NCBI RefSeq assembly: GCF_000341355.1
Contig: NC_020300.1
Span: forward strand, 186,001 to 250,000
Source: Bartonella australis AUST/NH1
GTDB taxonomy: Bacteria; Pseudomonadota; Alphaproteobacteria; Rhizobiales; Rhizobiaceae
Reading direction: 5' to 3'
DNA length: 64,000 nucleotides
Part shown: piece after piece, positions 25,680 through 35,934 of the stretch
How the letters are laid out: every line of letters starts with the position of its first letter
Numbering within the stretch: the stretch's first letter is position 1
Position numbers and translations under genes: made by a program
The notes under the pieces: model-generated
What the model was told of the DNA's origin: nothing
What the model saw: only the letters and a program-made list of their open reading frames with translations
Databases searched by the model: none

Positions 25680-28595
25680 ATGGCTATGAAAAATGAAACT
25701 ATAGATTATTCAGAAACTCTTTATTTACCGCAAACGAATTTTCCTATGCGTGCGGGATTGCCTCAAAAAGAGCTTGAGCTGATAGCACGGTGGGAAAAGA
25801 TGGATCTTTATGCTCAGTTGCGTCAGCAAGCGAAAGATCGTCCATTTTATATTCTCCATGATGGACCCCCTTATGCAAATGGTCATATTCATATTGGGCA
25901 CGCTCTCAATAAAGTTTTAAAGGATATAGTAATTCGTTCGTTTCAAATGCGCGGTTTTAACGCGAATTATGTTCCTGGTTGGGATTGTCACGGACTTCCA
26001 ATTGAATGGAAAATTGAAGAAAAATATCGCGCGCGGGGAAAAAATAAGGACGATGTGCCACTTAACGAATTTCGTCGAGAATGTCGTGAATTTGCGCAAT
26101 ATTGGATAGCCGTTCAGAGTGGAGAGTTTAAGCGCCTTGGTATCATAGGAGATTTTGAGAATCCTTATACTACAATGGATTTTCGCGCGGAAGCACGTAT
26201 CGCTAGTGAATTGATGAAGTTCGTTATGTCAGGCCAAGTTTATTGTGGCTCAAAGCCTGTGATGTGGTCTGTTGTTGAGCGTACGGCTTTGGCTGAAGCA
26301 GAGATTGAATATCATGATTATCAATCAGAAGTCATCTGGGTTAAATATCCTATTTCAAAATCCAATTCCGATGATTTGTGTGATGCTTTTGTAGTCATAT
26401 GGACAACGACACCGTGGACAATTCCCGGTAGCCGTGCGGTCAGTTATTCTTCACAGATTTCCTACGGTATTTATGAGGTTGAAAGTGCAGAAAACGATTT
26501 TGGTCCTAAAGTTGGGGAAAAACTTCTTTTTGCCGACGCTTTGGCAATGAGCTGTGCAGAAAAAGCAAAAATTGTCCTGAAACGTTTGCGCGCTGTTTCT
26601 GCTGATGAGCTTAAAGCCCTTATTCTTTCGCATCCATTAAGAAATTTTGCTGGAGGTTACCACCACAAGGTTGCAATGTTTGATGGTTCACACGTTACGG
26701 ACAATACTGGTACAGGTTTTGTTCATACGGCGCCTAGCCACGGACGCGAGGATTTTGAAATTTGGAATGCTCATAAATCTTTATTAGAGCAACACGGCAT
26801 CGACACGGTTATACCTTTTTTAGTTGATGATGCTGGTTTTTATACGAAGGAGGCCCCTGGTTTTGGCCCAGATCGTAAAGAGGGTGCTGCCCGCGTTATC
26901 GACGATAATGGGGAAATAGGCAATGCAAATAAAGAGGTTATTTACGCTTTAATTAAAGCAGATAGGTTGTTTGCGCGTGGTCGTTTAAAACATTCATACC
27001 CTCATAGTTGGCGTTCAAAGAAACCTGTGATTTTTCGGAATACACCACAGTGGTTTATTTCCATGGATAAAGATCTTGGTGATGGTTCAACTTTACGTAG
27101 TCGGGCTCTGCAAGCTGTTATGGCGACGCGTTTTGTTCCCTCTTCCGCTCAAAACCGTTTAGCTTCCATGATAGCAGACCGTCCTGATTGGGTACTTTCT
27201 CGTCAGCGTGCTTGGGGGGTCCCGATTTGTATTTTTGCGAATGAAGATGGTGTGGTTCTCCAAGATGAACGAGTGAATCAGCGTATTTTGCAAGCTTTTG
27301 AGTCAGAAGGGGCGGATGCGTGGTTTGCCGAAGGAGCGCGTGAACGCTTTTTAGGTGAACGCGCGCATGAGCCTTGGTATCAGGTGCGTGATATTCTTGA
27401 TGTTTGGTTTGATTCAGGTGCGAGTCATAGTTTTGTATTGGAAGATCGGGCCGATTTAAAGTGGCCCGCTGATGTTTATTTTGAAGGATCCGACCAACAT
27501 CGTGGCTGGTTTCAATCTTCCCTTTTAGAAAGTTGCGGTACGCGTGTTTGCCCACCTTATAAGGCAGTGGTCACACACGGTTTTACTTTAGATGAGAATG
27601 GCAAAAAAATGTCTAAATCTCTGGGAAACACAGTTGTTCCACAGGATCTTACTAAGACATCTGGTGCTGATATTTTCCGTCTTTGGGTTGCAACAACTGA
27701 TTATTGGGAAGATCAGCGTTTGGGTAAAACGATTCTTCAGACGAATGTGGATTCATACCGTAAATTGCGTAATGCTATACGCTGGATGCTTGGTACTTTA
27801 GCACATGATGAAGGAGAAGAAGTGCCATATAGTGCACTGCCGGATCTCGAAAAATTCGTATTACACCGGATTTATGAGATCGATCAGTTAATTAACCAAT
27901 CCTATGATGAGTTTGATTTTAAAAAGATTATGCGCGCGTTATTAGACTTTTCTATTACTGAGTTATCCGCATTTTATTTTGATATCCGCAAAGATTCTCT
28001 TTATTGTGATGCACCTTCATCAAAAAAACGTAAGGCTGCTTTGCAGGTTGTTCGTAACATTTTTGATCGGGTGGTAACATGGCTTGCTCCAGTGCTGCCT
28101 TTTACTATGGAAGAAGCTTGGTTAGAGCGGTACCCGGAGAGTCGCTCGGTACATTTAGAACAGTTTCGTCCTGTACCAACAGAGTGGAAGAATGAACTTT
28201 TAGCGGAACGTTGGAGAAAGATTCGTAAAGTTCGTAAAGTTGTCACGGGCGCTTTAGAGCTTGAGCGGGCAGATAAGCGTATTGGGTCATCTTTGGAAGC
28301 AGCGCCTACTGTTTTTATTTCTAATCCCGTTTTACTAGAAGCGCTGGAAGATTTGGACATGGCAGAAATTTGTATTACTAGCGCTCTGACGATTATTCAG
28401 GGTGCTCCGCCTTCAGATGCATTCATTTTAAGTGATATTGAAGGTGTTGGTGTGCGTTCAGATAAGGCTTTGGGCGTAAAGTGCGCTCGATCATGGCGTT
28501 ATACACAGGACGTTGGGAGTGATCCAGTTTATCCTGATGTATCTGCGCGTGATGCAGCTGCTTTGCGAGAATTGCAAGCTCTTGGAAAAATTTAG
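25680..28595 (+). CDS. ileS: Isoleucyl-tRNA synthetase
   Basis: Class Ia aminoacyl-tRNA synthetase of 971 residues charging tRNA-Ile. The HIGH motif is in [13 protein letters not shown] (about 62-74), followed by the family's [12 protein letters not shown]. The editing domain includes [12 protein letters not shown] near 246 and [16 protein letters not shown] near 345. [11 protein letters not shown] and the KMSKS motif (KKMSKSLGN, about 640-648) complete the catalytic core. The anticodon-binding domain follows. ATG codons occur at 25680 and 25686; the first has GGTGGG upstream. The 240-base gap after the hbp terminator should hold its promoter. Confidence 0.97.
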   Translation: MAMKNETIDYSETLYLPQTNFPMRAGLPQKELELIARWEKMDLYAQLRQQAKDRPFYILHDGPPYANGHIHIGHALNKVLKDIVIRSFQMRGFNANYVPGWDCHGLPIEWKIEEKYRARGKNKDDVPLNEFRRECREFAQYWIAVQSGEFKRLGIIGDFENPYTTMDFRAEARIASELMKFVMSGQVYCGSKPVMWSVVERTALAEAEIEYHDYQSEVIWVKYPISKSNSDDLCDAFVVIWTTTPWTIPGSRAVSYSSQISYGIYEVESAENDFGPKVGEKLLFADALAMSCAEKAKIVLKRLRAVSADELKALILSHPLRNFAGGYHHKVAMFDGSHVTDNTGTGFVHTAPSHGREDFEIWNAHKSLLEQHGIDTVIPFLVDDAGFYTKEAPGFGPDRKEGAARVIDDNGEIGNANKEVIYALIKADRLFARGRLKHSYPHSWRSKKPVIFRNTPQWFISMDKDLGDGSTLRSRALQAVMATRFVPSSAQNRLASMIADRPDWVLSRQRAWGVPICIFANEDGVVLQDERVNQRILQAFESEGADAWFAEGARERFLGERAHEPWYQVRDILDVWFDSGASHSFVLEDRADLKWPADVYFEGSDQHRGWFQSSLLESCGTRVCPPYKAVVTHGFTLDENGKKMSKSLGNTVVPQDLTKTSGADIFRLWVATTDYWEDQRLGKTILQTNVDSYRKLRNAIRWMLGTLAHDEGEEVPYSALPDLEKFVLHRIYEIDQLINQSYDEFDFKKIMRALLDFSITELSAFYFDIRKDSLYCDAPSSKKRKAALQVVRNIFDRVVTWLAPVLPFTMEEAWLERYPESRSVHLEQFRPVPTEWKNELLAERWRKIRKVRKVVTGALELERADKRIGSSLEAAPTVFISNPVLLEALEDLDMAEICITSALTIIQGAPPSDAFILSDIEGVGVRSDKALGVKCARSWRYTQDVGSDPVYPDVSARDAAALRELQALGKI

Positions 28596-28809
28596 GAGAT
28601 TTGGGGTATCGGTCATTTAGGTAATGGCATGAGTGGCTTTATTGTTATTGAAATTCTGCCATTGATGAGAGCTTTCTTTTGTGTTAGTCGTGAGGCGCTT
28701 TATTTTTTATAAATATGGTGGGGTCTGTGTGTGCGTAGGCGGGGCAGCCACCATGAATTGTGGCGATGTGAATAAAACGTACACCCAAGAGGAAATAGGT
28801 TAGTTAGTA

Positions 28810-29346
28810 GTGAGTAAGTGCAAAAGAAGGGTGTTGTTGACGAGCGTTTTAAGTGGGTGCCTCGTTATGGTTGGGTGTGGTTTGCGTGCGCCTACCTACG
28901 GTACGGATAAGACGGCTTCATTGCAGTTTTTAAGTGATATTGTAAATGTCGCTTCGTCAAAAAAGTCAACAAATGTGAGCGATCAGTTTGCAGGGGGACC
29001 GCGTCCGAACCTTATATTGCCAGGACCGGGCATGCGTGCGGTTTTGCCCCTACCTCAGGAGGATGCTACGCAGATTGGCTCTTCTGGTGGCGCGGGGTCT
29101 TTTGTACCGTACCAGAAGCGCTTGCAAAACGGAACGAGAGAAAATTTATCAAAAGTGACAGCACGGGAGTATTTATACCGCCAGCAAGAGATGCTCACAA
29201 AAGATGCGAATCATGGTCAAAATCTCAGTGAGCCACCTCCAATTTATCGTCAACCGGCAAAGACCGCGCCTATTAGCCAACGGGGTAAAGACGAGGAGAC
29301 TAAAAGGCGCGAGAGAAAAAGGGCTACCTATAGTAAAAATAGTTAG
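28810..29346 (+). CDS. Predicted lipoprotein of unknown function
   Basis: 178 residues from a GTG start; GAGGAAATAGG lies upstream. The N-terminus is a lipoprotein signal (KCKRRVLLTSVLSGCLVMVGC) with Cys about residue 23 as lipidation site. The rest has no domain I recognise. It is Pro/Gly-rich in the middle (RPNLILPGPGMRAVLPLP) and the last 40 residues are polar and basic (KDEETKRRERKRATY). It sits between ileS and the convergent tadA gene, alone. Probably membrane-attached and periplasm-facing. Confidence 0.7.
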   Translation: MSKCKRRVLLTSVLSGCLVMVGCGLRAPTYGTDKTASLQFLSDIVNVASSKKSTNVSDQFAGGPRPNLILPGPGMRAVLPLPQEDATQIGSSGGAGSFVPYQKRLQNGTRENLSKVTAREYLYRQQEMLTKDANHGQNLSEPPPIYRQPAKTAPISQRGKDEETKRRERKRATYSKNS

Positions 29347-29418
29347 TTGCCTTTTTAAAGAGGGGTAGAGCTTTTTGTGGAAGGAGCTGGTATTTTATAG
29401 TGAGAGCGGGATTTATTT

Positions 29419-29865
29419 TTAACGGCGCTTTTGTGCAAAAAAATCTTTGAGTAATTTGGCAGCTTCTCTTTCCTTAAAGCCGGAATAAATGTCGGGGACG
29501 TGGTGGCAAATTGGCTGTTGGTAGAAGCGCGGGCCATGCTCTACAGCGCCGCTTTTGGGATCACTTGCCGCATAATAAAGGCGTCGTATACGTGCAAATG
29601 AAATAGCTGCAGCGCACATAGCACAAGGTTCAAGTGTTACATACAGATCACAATCTGGTATTCTTTCGTTTTGGAACGCTCGACAAGCCATACGAATGGC
29701 GCGAATTTCCGCGTGTCCTGTAGGGTCGTGCGGAATTTTTGTGTAATTGCCAGCGCGTGCGATAATTGTTTTGCCGTGCACTATGACAGCGCCTACAGGG
29801 ATTTCACCTTTTTTTTCCGCTGATTGCGCTTCCAAAAGGGCTATTTCCATGGGGGTGAGAATCAT
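29419..29865 (-). CDS. tadA: tRNA-specific adenosine deaminase
   Basis: Converts adenosine 34 of tRNA-Arg(ACG) to inosine. The 148-residue protein has the zinc deaminase motifs: GHAEIRAI near 51 (His ligand and catalytic Glu) and PCAMCAAAI near 80 (two Cys ligands), with GEIPVGAVIV at the start and the FFAQKRR C-terminus. Normal length. It is convergent with the lipoprotein gene and divergent from rluB. Confidence 0.95.
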   Translation of the reverse strand: MILTPMEIALLEAQSAEKKGEIPVGAVIVHGKTIIARAGNYTKIPHDPTGHAEIRAIRMACRAFQNERIPDCDLYVTLEPCAMCAAAISFARIRRLYYAASDPKSGAVEHGPRFYQQPICHHVPDIYSGFKEREAAKLLKDFFAQKRR

Positions 29866-30042
29866 ATTTTTCTTTCTATTTGAAAAGTAGATAATCAGGA
29901 GTTTATATAGAGGCTTGCTACAATGTGAGTGAACTTATTATTATTCATTTTATGATGAAAGGGATTTTATCGTTTTGTGAAAATATTCAGAGTTTATTTG
30001 AGAGGAAACAGGTGCGTTATTACTACTAAAGGATAAAACGCG

Positions 30043-31476
30043 ATGAACGATTATGCTATCCCTTCGTCTCCTAAACAGCGCAACACGCGCAGTAAATTTG
30101 CCAAACAATCTAGTGGGGATTGGAATGAAAATGAAATGAGTAAAAAAGAGGAGAGTGAACGGATTGCTAAAAGATTAGCGCGCGCTGGTGTAGCATCGCG
30201 CCGTGATGCGGAGATGATGATCATCGCGGGTCGTATCGTTGTCAATGGCACGGTTGTGACTACCCCTGTTTTTAATGTAGTTCGCTCTGATGTTATTACA
30301 GTTGATGGTAAACCCTTACCTCCTATAGAACGAACGCGATTATGGCTATATCATAAGCCAGCGGGATTTGTTACTACTAACCGTGATCCTGAAGGAAGGC
30401 CTACTGTGTTTGAGAATTTGCCGAAAGAAATGCCTCGTGTCCTTTCTGTAGGTAGGCTTGATATTAATACAGAAGGTCTCTTATTATTGACTAATGATGG
30501 TGGTTTAGCGCGTATATTGGAACTTCCTGAAACAGGATGGGTGCGTAAATATCGGGTTCGCGCTCACGGAAAAATTAAACAGACTGAGCTCGATAATCTG
30601 AAAAATGGCATGGCAGTCGGTGGTATTTTTTATGGTTCGATAAACGCGATAATCGAGCGTGAACAGGGAACAAATATTTGGATTTCTGTGGCTTTGCGTG
30701 AAGGAAAAAATCGCGAAATTAAGAATGTTTTTGGCGCGTTAGGGCTATCAGTCAATCGTCTGATCCGCGTATCTTATGGCCCATTTCAGCTATCTGATTT
30801 AGCAGAAGGTGCAGTTCGCGAATTAAAAGGTCGAACATTACGTGATCAATTAGGAGAACGTCTGATTATGCGGGCTAATGCAGATTTTGATGCTCCCGTT
30901 CTTAAGCCATTTTCAAACATTGTTAAGCAGCGAAATAGCGAAAAGCTTCGTTTAGTAGATGATAGCTCAAGTTCCTCTAGCGCAAAGAATGCAAAGCGTA
31001 GAAAACGAGACAGTTTCGCTGAATATGGTCGGGCGCGATTAAGTACAAAACTTGATGAGAAACCGGTTGGCGACGATAATGATAAAAACGGAAAAGCAGA
31101 GCGTTTTTTACCACGCTCGCGCCGTTCCAATGTTTGGATGGCTCCTGGTGCGCGTCCACAAGTCTTGCGTAAACAATCTTCGCACAATGAAGATAATCAT
31201 CATGATTGTAATAAAAGCGATTTGGTTAAGAAGAGATTTTTCGATGAGAGTAAGGAAAGAGCGCCAAAAGGCCGGTTACGGAATGCTGATTTTGGTCAAA
31301 AACGCGGCAGGCCATTTCGTGGTGAATTGAGTACCTCTGAAAAGGAGGACCGATTTTTCGATCACAAACGAAAAGCTCAATCATTTGGCGGTGGTGCAAA
31401 AAAGTCTAGATCATATAGCGATGGTGCGGGAATATCTCGGCCATTTAGGAGATCACGTGCGGATCATCAGCGGTAA
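30043..31476 (+). CDS. rluB: Ribosomal large subunit pseudouridine synthase B, with long basic tail
   Basis: RsuA/RluB-family enzyme that makes pseudouridine in 23S rRNA helix 80/90 (position 2605 in E. coli). Residues 35-100 form the S4 RNA-binding domain ([21 protein letters not shown]). The catalytic domain has [17 protein letters not shown] near 144 with the active Asp, and [14 protein letters not shown] near 225. Residues 300-477 are a low-complexity, Lys/Arg/Ser/Asp-rich tail with no domain, which makes the protein far longer than the roughly 290-residue enterobacterial RluB, although basic tails are known in alphaproteobacterial members. The 3' end overlaps rsmD by 20 bases. Confidence 0.9.
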   Translation: MNDYAIPSSPKQRNTRSKFAKQSSGDWNENEMSKKEESERIAKRLARAGVASRRDAEMMIIAGRIVVNGTVVTTPVFNVVRSDVITVDGKPLPPIERTRLWLYHKPAGFVTTNRDPEGRPTVFENLPKEMPRVLSVGRLDINTEGLLLLTNDGGLARILELPETGWVRKYRVRAHGKIKQTELDNLKNGMAVGGIFYGSINAIIEREQGTNIWISVALREGKNREIKNVFGALGLSVNRLIRVSYGPFQLSDLAEGAVRELKGRTLRDQLGERLIMRANADFDAPVLKPFSNIVKQRNSEKLRLVDDSSSSSSAKNAKRRKRDSFAEYGRARLSTKLDEKPVGDDNDKNGKAERFLPRSRRSNVWMAPGARPQVLRKQSSHNEDNHHDCNKSDLVKKRFFDESKERAPKGRLRNADFGQKRGRPFRGELSTSEKEDRFFDHKRKAQSFGGGAKKSRSYSDGAGISRPFRRSRADHQR

Positions 31477-32020
31477 ATTTGCGAAGCGTGTTTTGTCAAC
31501 GCCTACAGGTCAATCTATTCGGCCGACGAGTGATCGTATGCGCGAAAGCCTTTTCAATATTCTTGCTAACCGAGAAGAGCAATTTTGGGCAAATAAACGT
31601 ATTCTCGACCTTTTTGCTGGCACTGGTGCTTTAGGAATTGAAGCGCTTTCCCGTGGCGCAAAGGCCGCTGTTTTTGTAGAAAACTCAGTTGAGGGTCGTG
31701 GTTTGATTCAAAAAAATATTGAGTCTTTTGGATTACAAGGGGTTGGACGCATTTTACGTCGTGATGCAACTAAACTTGGCAAGATTGGAACGATGTTACC
31801 ATTTGATGTTATTTGTGCAGATCCACCTTACGGACGTTGCTTAGGTGAAAAGGCGTTTATTGAAGCGCTTAAAGGAGGATGGGCGAAAGCCGAGGCGCTT
31901 TTTGTACTTGAAGAAGCGAGAGAAGCGGTGATTAATTTACCTGATATATTTTTTTTGGATGACAAACGTTTTTACGGCGACACAGCGATACATATTTATA
32001 AACTTCGATCACAATTTTAG
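31457..32020 (+). CDS. rsmD: 16S rRNA (guanine966-N2)-methyltransferase RsmD
   Basis: 187-residue SAM-dependent methyltransferase. From the GTG at 31457 the protein begins [13 protein letters not shown], the normal RsmD start, with AGGAG seven bases upstream; the open frame continues 24 codons further into rluB but that part looks unrelated. Motifs: [15 protein letters not shown] near 27, SAM-binding [18 protein letters not shown] near 53, and the catalytic ADPPYG near 122. Coupled to rluB, as in other Rhizobiales. Both act on rRNA. Confidence 0.93.
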   Translation: MRIISGKFAKRVLSTPTGQSIRPTSDRMRESLFNILANREEQFWANKRILDLFAGTGALGIEALSRGAKAAVFVENSVEGRGLIQKNIESFGLQGVGRILRRDATKLGKIGTMLPFDVICADPPYGRCLGEKAFIEALKGGWAKAEALFVLEEAREAVINLPDIFFLDDKRFYGDTAIHIYKLRSQF

Positions 32021-32688
32021 GTCTGAGAAAAGATATATCCCTATTAAGTAGAGAAAAAGAAGCTGTTTTATGTGGCCTTTCGCTGTACACTCTTTAGTGA
32101 GTGAGGTATTTTGCTAGTGCAGATCTCATTCTAGTCTTATTAATTAACGAAAATTATTTCACAAAGAAAGGGGCTATTTGTGATGAAATTCTTGCGAGGT
32201 TAGTAAACAAGGGCCTCATCAGAATTTATTATGCAAAATGACGCGGGCGCCTCTGTTTATGTTGCGGCAAATAATCGACGATATAGAAATGCGATGAGAT
32301 AAAATCAATGTTGATTATCTTTGAGTAAACGCAATTAATCTCCAAAAAAAACTTTTAGGTGCAAAATTAGAGTTCTTCGTTGTCAGTTCACCAAAAATTC
32401 GATAAATACAAGAGATGGTAGGCGGTGTCGCGTAAAAAAGATAATAATTACAGCCTGTTAGCGATGCTCGGCATTAAATCTTTTTTATTTTTTTCAAGAT
32501 TCAAAAAATTTTGCAACACGTAGAATTTTTCACGGGAAGACTAAAGGAGAAATTTTTCAATCCATTAAAGGAAATACAAATATATTAATGATTGCATAGT
32601 TTTTGGCTATGAACACGCAATAATTATGTTTTTTAATTTATTGAATTGCTGATCAATGTAAAATAATCGATATCGTAAGGAGTTTATA
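32021..32688. other. Intergenic region, no supported gene
   Basis: About 670 AT-rich bases with no open frame that has both a start signal and a recognisable domain. It probably represents decayed sequence. The promoter of pmbA should lie in the last 100 bases, but I could not define one with confidence. Confidence 0.5.
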
Positions 32689-34020
32689 ATGACTGATGAC
32701 AGTCAGATTGATAAAGCCGCTTCGTTGATTGAAATGGCAAAGCGTTCTGGAGCAGATTCTGCCGATGCCGTTATTATTCGCTCACATTCCACCCATGTGT
32801 CAGTTCGCCTTGGTAAAATCGAGTCGACGGAAGCATCAGAAAGCGATAATTTTACATTGAGAGTTTTTGTTGGGAAGAAAGTAGCAAGCGTTTCTGCTAA
32901 TTTGGCGGCTTATCCGCGGGAATTAGCGGAACGTGCTATTGTGATGGCCAAAGCCTTGCCTGACAGTTTGTTTGAAGGTTTGGCAGATAAAGAACGTTTG
33001 GTTACTCACCCGAAAGATCTTGACCTTTTTGATGATTTTACTCCGCAAAGTCACCTTTTAGCAGAAGACGCTTTGAAAATGGAAGCCGCATCTCTCGATG
33101 TTCAGGGGGTAAAAAATTCAGGCGGTGCTGCGACAACTTACGGAACTAGCGGACTCGTTCTTGTGACCAGCGATGGTTTTTGCGGTACTTACCGTTCTAG
33201 CTGTTTTTCGCGTTCTTGTAGTGCAGTTTCGGGCGAAGGTACAGCAATGGAGAGAGATTATGATTATACCACCGCCTTGCATTTTTCTGATTTAGAAGCT
33301 GCGGAAATTGTTGGCAAAAACGCGGGAATTAGAGCGGTCCGGCGTTTGGGGGCAGTGCGCGCTTCTACAGGAATTGTTAATGTTGTTTTTGACCCGCGTG
33401 TAGCTCGTGGAATTGCTGGACATATTGCGTATATGGTTAACGGAGCATCAGTAGCTCGCAAAACGAGTCTGTTACAAAATTTGATGGGGGAAAGGGTGAT
33501 GAAGTCTAATGTTAATGTGACGGATCAGCCTTTAAAATTGCGTGGAAGCGCTTCTCGCCCTTTTGACGGCGAAGGAGTGGAAGGGCAGGCACTGAGCGTT
33601 ATTGAAAATGGTATTTTAAAAAATTGGCTTCTTTCGTCATCCTCAGCTCGTGAATTGGGGCTTGAAACTAACGGACACGGCGCCCGCTCTGCGTCGCTGG
33701 TTCGCCCGGAAAGTACCAATTTTGCCGTTGAACCAGGTTCTGTATCACCTCACGATATGATAAAAGATTTGAAAAATGGTTTTTACGTGACAGAATTATT
33801 TGGGCATGGTGTTGATTTTGTTACAGGCCAATATAGTCGTGGTGCTTCCGGTTTTTGGATTGAAAATGGTGAAATTACTTATCCCGTGAATGAAGTGACA
33901 CTTGGTTCTGATTTGCTTCATATGTTAGCGCATTTAACACCTGCGAACGATATTGATAGGCGTTATAGTATAGCTTCTCCAACATTGTTAATTGAAGGGA
34001 TGACGCTTGCGGGAAAATAA
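32689..34020 (+). CDS. pmbA: Metalloprotease-related protein PmbA/TldE
   Basis: 443-residue member of the TldD/PmbA family. TldE lacks the HExxxH zinc motif of TldD and pairs with it to degrade unfolded peptides and process modified peptides such as microcin B17. Family segments: the N-terminal strand-helix with RLGKIESTEASESDNFTLRVFVGKK-type sequence, VFDPRVARGIAGHI near 225, the ASRPFDGEGVEGQ segment near 290 and C-terminal ITYPVNEVTLGSDLLHML near 400. Ribosome binding site AAGGAG lies ahead of the ATG. The next gene starts inside its last codons. Confidence 0.93.
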   Translation: MTDDSQIDKAASLIEMAKRSGADSADAVIIRSHSTHVSVRLGKIESTEASESDNFTLRVFVGKKVASVSANLAAYPRELAERAIVMAKALPDSLFEGLADKERLVTHPKDLDLFDDFTPQSHLLAEDALKMEAASLDVQGVKNSGGAATTYGTSGLVLVTSDGFCGTYRSSCFSRSCSAVSGEGTAMERDYDYTTALHFSDLEAAEIVGKNAGIRAVRRLGAVRASTGIVNVVFDPRVARGIAGHIAYMVNGASVARKTSLLQNLMGERVMKSNVNVTDQPLKLRGSASRPFDGEGVEGQALSVIENGILKNWLLSSSSARELGLETNGHGARSASLVRPESTNFAVEPGSVSPHDMIKDLKNGFYVTELFGHGVDFVTGQYSRGASGFWIENGEITYPVNEVTLGSDLLHMLAHLTPANDIDRRYSIASPTLLIEGMTLAGK

Positions 34021-34810
34021 TGCGGACTATTATTCTGACCTAAATCTTTTACTTTCTGCTTGCGAAGAAGCAGGGGATTTAGCGATGAAATATTTCGGAT
34101 ATGAGCCGAATTTTTGGATAAAAGATGGTAATTCGCCAGTCAGTGAAGCAGACTTTGCGGTTGATCGTTTTTTAAAGCAAAAACTTCTCAGTGCGCGGCC
34201 GAATTATGGCTGGGTTTCAGAAGAAACAAAAGATGATAGAGGACCGCAGGTTTGTGAGCGTTTTTTCGTCGTTGATCCCATTGACGGAACTCGTGGTTTT
34301 CTTTCTGGTAGCATTTATTGGTGCATTTCGGTTGCCATCATCGAAGGTGGGCGTCCTATCGCGGGCGTTGTGCAATGTCCCGCTAAAGGCGATGTTTACG
34401 CGGCTGTCATTGGTGAAGGAGCAACATTAAATGGCACGGGGATGCCTTTTTTATCATCTCGAATTAATCAGAAATATAGGATTTCTGTTGATAAATCAGT
34501 GGCCAAAAAATTACCGTATGATTTTTGTAGTAAGGTCGATTTTGTTCATTATGTCCCTTCTCTCGCTTACCGTATCATTCTCGTTGCTCGTGGGGAGGCC
34601 GATGCGGTGTTAGTTCGACCGAATTGTCACGGCTGGGATATTGCTGCTGCTGATCTCATTTTACAAGAATGCGGCGGACGTTGTATATCTCTTGATGCTT
34701 CGTTTATTTTATATGAAGTTGAGGCTTTGCAGTATGGATTTTTAATTGCTGCTGAAAATAATTGTTGTAAAAATATGATAGATATTGTCCGCCAGGCAAA
34801 GTTAGGTTAA
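34007..34810 (+). CDS. Inositol monophosphatase family phosphatase
   Basis: 267-residue metal-dependent phosphatase of the IMPase/CysQ/FBPase superfamily. Metal ligands: SEETKD near 65 (usually the EE pair), DPIDGTRGF near 90 (the family DPxDGT motif) and C-terminal HGWDIAAADLILQECGG near 205 with the last Asp. The TTG start at 34007 overlaps pmbA by 14 bases and has GAAGGGATG ahead of it; the next ATG, about 27 codons on, would remove part of the first helix. Substrate (3'-phosphoadenosine phosphate, inositol phosphate or another) cannot be told from sequence. Confidence 0.87.
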   Translation: MRENNADYYSDLNLLLSACEEAGDLAMKYFGYEPNFWIKDGNSPVSEADFAVDRFLKQKLLSARPNYGWVSEETKDDRGPQVCERFFVVDPIDGTRGFLSGSIYWCISVAIIEGGRPIAGVVQCPAKGDVYAAVIGEGATLNGTGMPFLSSRINQKYRISVDKSVAKKLPYDFCSKVDFVHYVPSLAYRIILVARGEADAVLVRPNCHGWDIAAADLILQECGGRCISLDASFILYEVEALQYGFLIAAENNCCKNMIDIVRQAKLG

Positions 34811-34855
34811 TTAAATAGGAATGCTCTGAAATTTCTCACTAATACGGAGGCATAT

Positions 34856-35098
34856 GTGATTGAAGCCAACGGAAAAAAGCAGTTATTGCATCTCGTATTT
34901 GGCGGGGAGTTAAAAAATCTTAATAGTAACCAGTTTAAAGATCTAGGTAAGTTAGATATTGTCGGTGTTTTTCCGGATTATCAATCAGCTCGAGAAGCGT
35001 GGCAGGCAAAAGCACAGAGCAGTGTCGACAACGCGTTACAGCGTTATTATATCGTGCATTTGCATCGACTCCTTGATCCTGAGGGGGATAATGAATAA
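34856..35098 (+). CDS. DUF4170-type conserved small protein
   Basis: 80 residues, GTG start with ACGGAGG well placed. The pattern (LHLVFGGEL, then GVFPDYQSAREAWQAKAQSSVDNA, then YYIVHLHRLLDP) matches the small alphaproteobacterial DUF4170 family, commonly located between an IMPase-family gene and waaA/lpxK, as here. Function is unknown; the context suggests a link to envelope lipid or LPS genes. Confidence 0.85.
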   Translation: MIEANGKKQLLHLVFGGELKNLNSNQFKDLGKLDIVGVFPDYQSAREAWQAKAQSSVDNALQRYYIVHLHRLLDPEGDNE

Positions 35099-35378
35099 TA
35101 AATTAAATGTTATTCTCTGGAGCGCGGTGATATAGTAAAATCGGCCGCGTTTAGCATTAAGATAAGAGAGATAATTCAAAAGCAAGAATAGTATTTTAAA
35201 GCAGTTTCGGTGCAAAAAGCATCATTCAGTGGTAAAAACCTGATTTGCACAAATTTTTATTGGGTAGGCCTTAATTCGTTGTTTGCGTTTTGTTTATTGG
35301 GTAAAGCTGCGATTGAACTCTCCGAATGATGTCGGGGGAGCGCGGAGTGCTTATAATATTGCTGTTACTTGTTGGCAC
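35099..35378. other. Spacer between DUF4170 gene and an orphan terminator
   Basis: About 280 bases with no gene seen. It ends at the strong hairpin at 35379, which suggests that a transcript passes through here. A CTCC/GGAG pair near 35318-35340 and a TATAAT at about 35352 are the only signals noted. Confidence 0.45.
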
Positions 35379-35406
35379 AGGCGCCGTATCGCGGCGCCTT
35401 TTTTAG
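35379..35406 (+). terminator. Orphan strong terminator
   Basis: AGGCGCCG paired with CGGCGCCT, five-base loop, then six T: a textbook rho-independent terminator. The nearest upstream gene ends 280 bases away, so it either ends the DUF4170 operon late or ends an unannotated small RNA. Confidence 0.88.
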
Positions 35407-35934
35407 TTCTTTGAGTAAAGTAGTTGTTGCCATATTTTCTCATTCTTCTGATGCAGAAATCAATGTTTAATTGGTAAAAAAATTGAGGTTTGAAATTACG
35501 CGCGATTCAAGAAAGTAAAATAGAGTTTGCTAAATTGATAAGGAGGGCAGGACGGGTATCAGAACAGGCCTTATTAATGCTTAAGAATGCTTTTAAACGG
35601 GCAGAATAGGAACTATGATTACGAATATAGTGCGTAAAAAAGCACTTAAAATCAGAAGAGGAATTATTTATTGGCTAAATTATCTGGCTGTCCTATTATT
35701 CTTTATATATACACACATTTTCTTGCGAGAAGATTCTTGAAAAACACAGGATAGAACCGAAATCCCGTTGCCTTTTAGGTAATTATTGTTCCTTAAGGGT
35801 GGGGTGTTTTTTGTTCAAAAAGATGCAGATGATATTTTTTGAAAAGAAAAGCGTGTGCGATTAATGAATATAATGATTGCTTAACGGTAGAAATTTACAA
35901 CCGTCTTAAAATGGGTGAATGAGGTTACTAAAAG
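35407..35934. other. Intergenic region before waaA
   Basis: About 530 AT-rich bases, no supported gene. In related genomes the DUF4170 gene and waaA are usually close, so the spacing here suggests an insertion or lost gene. Confidence 0.45.
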
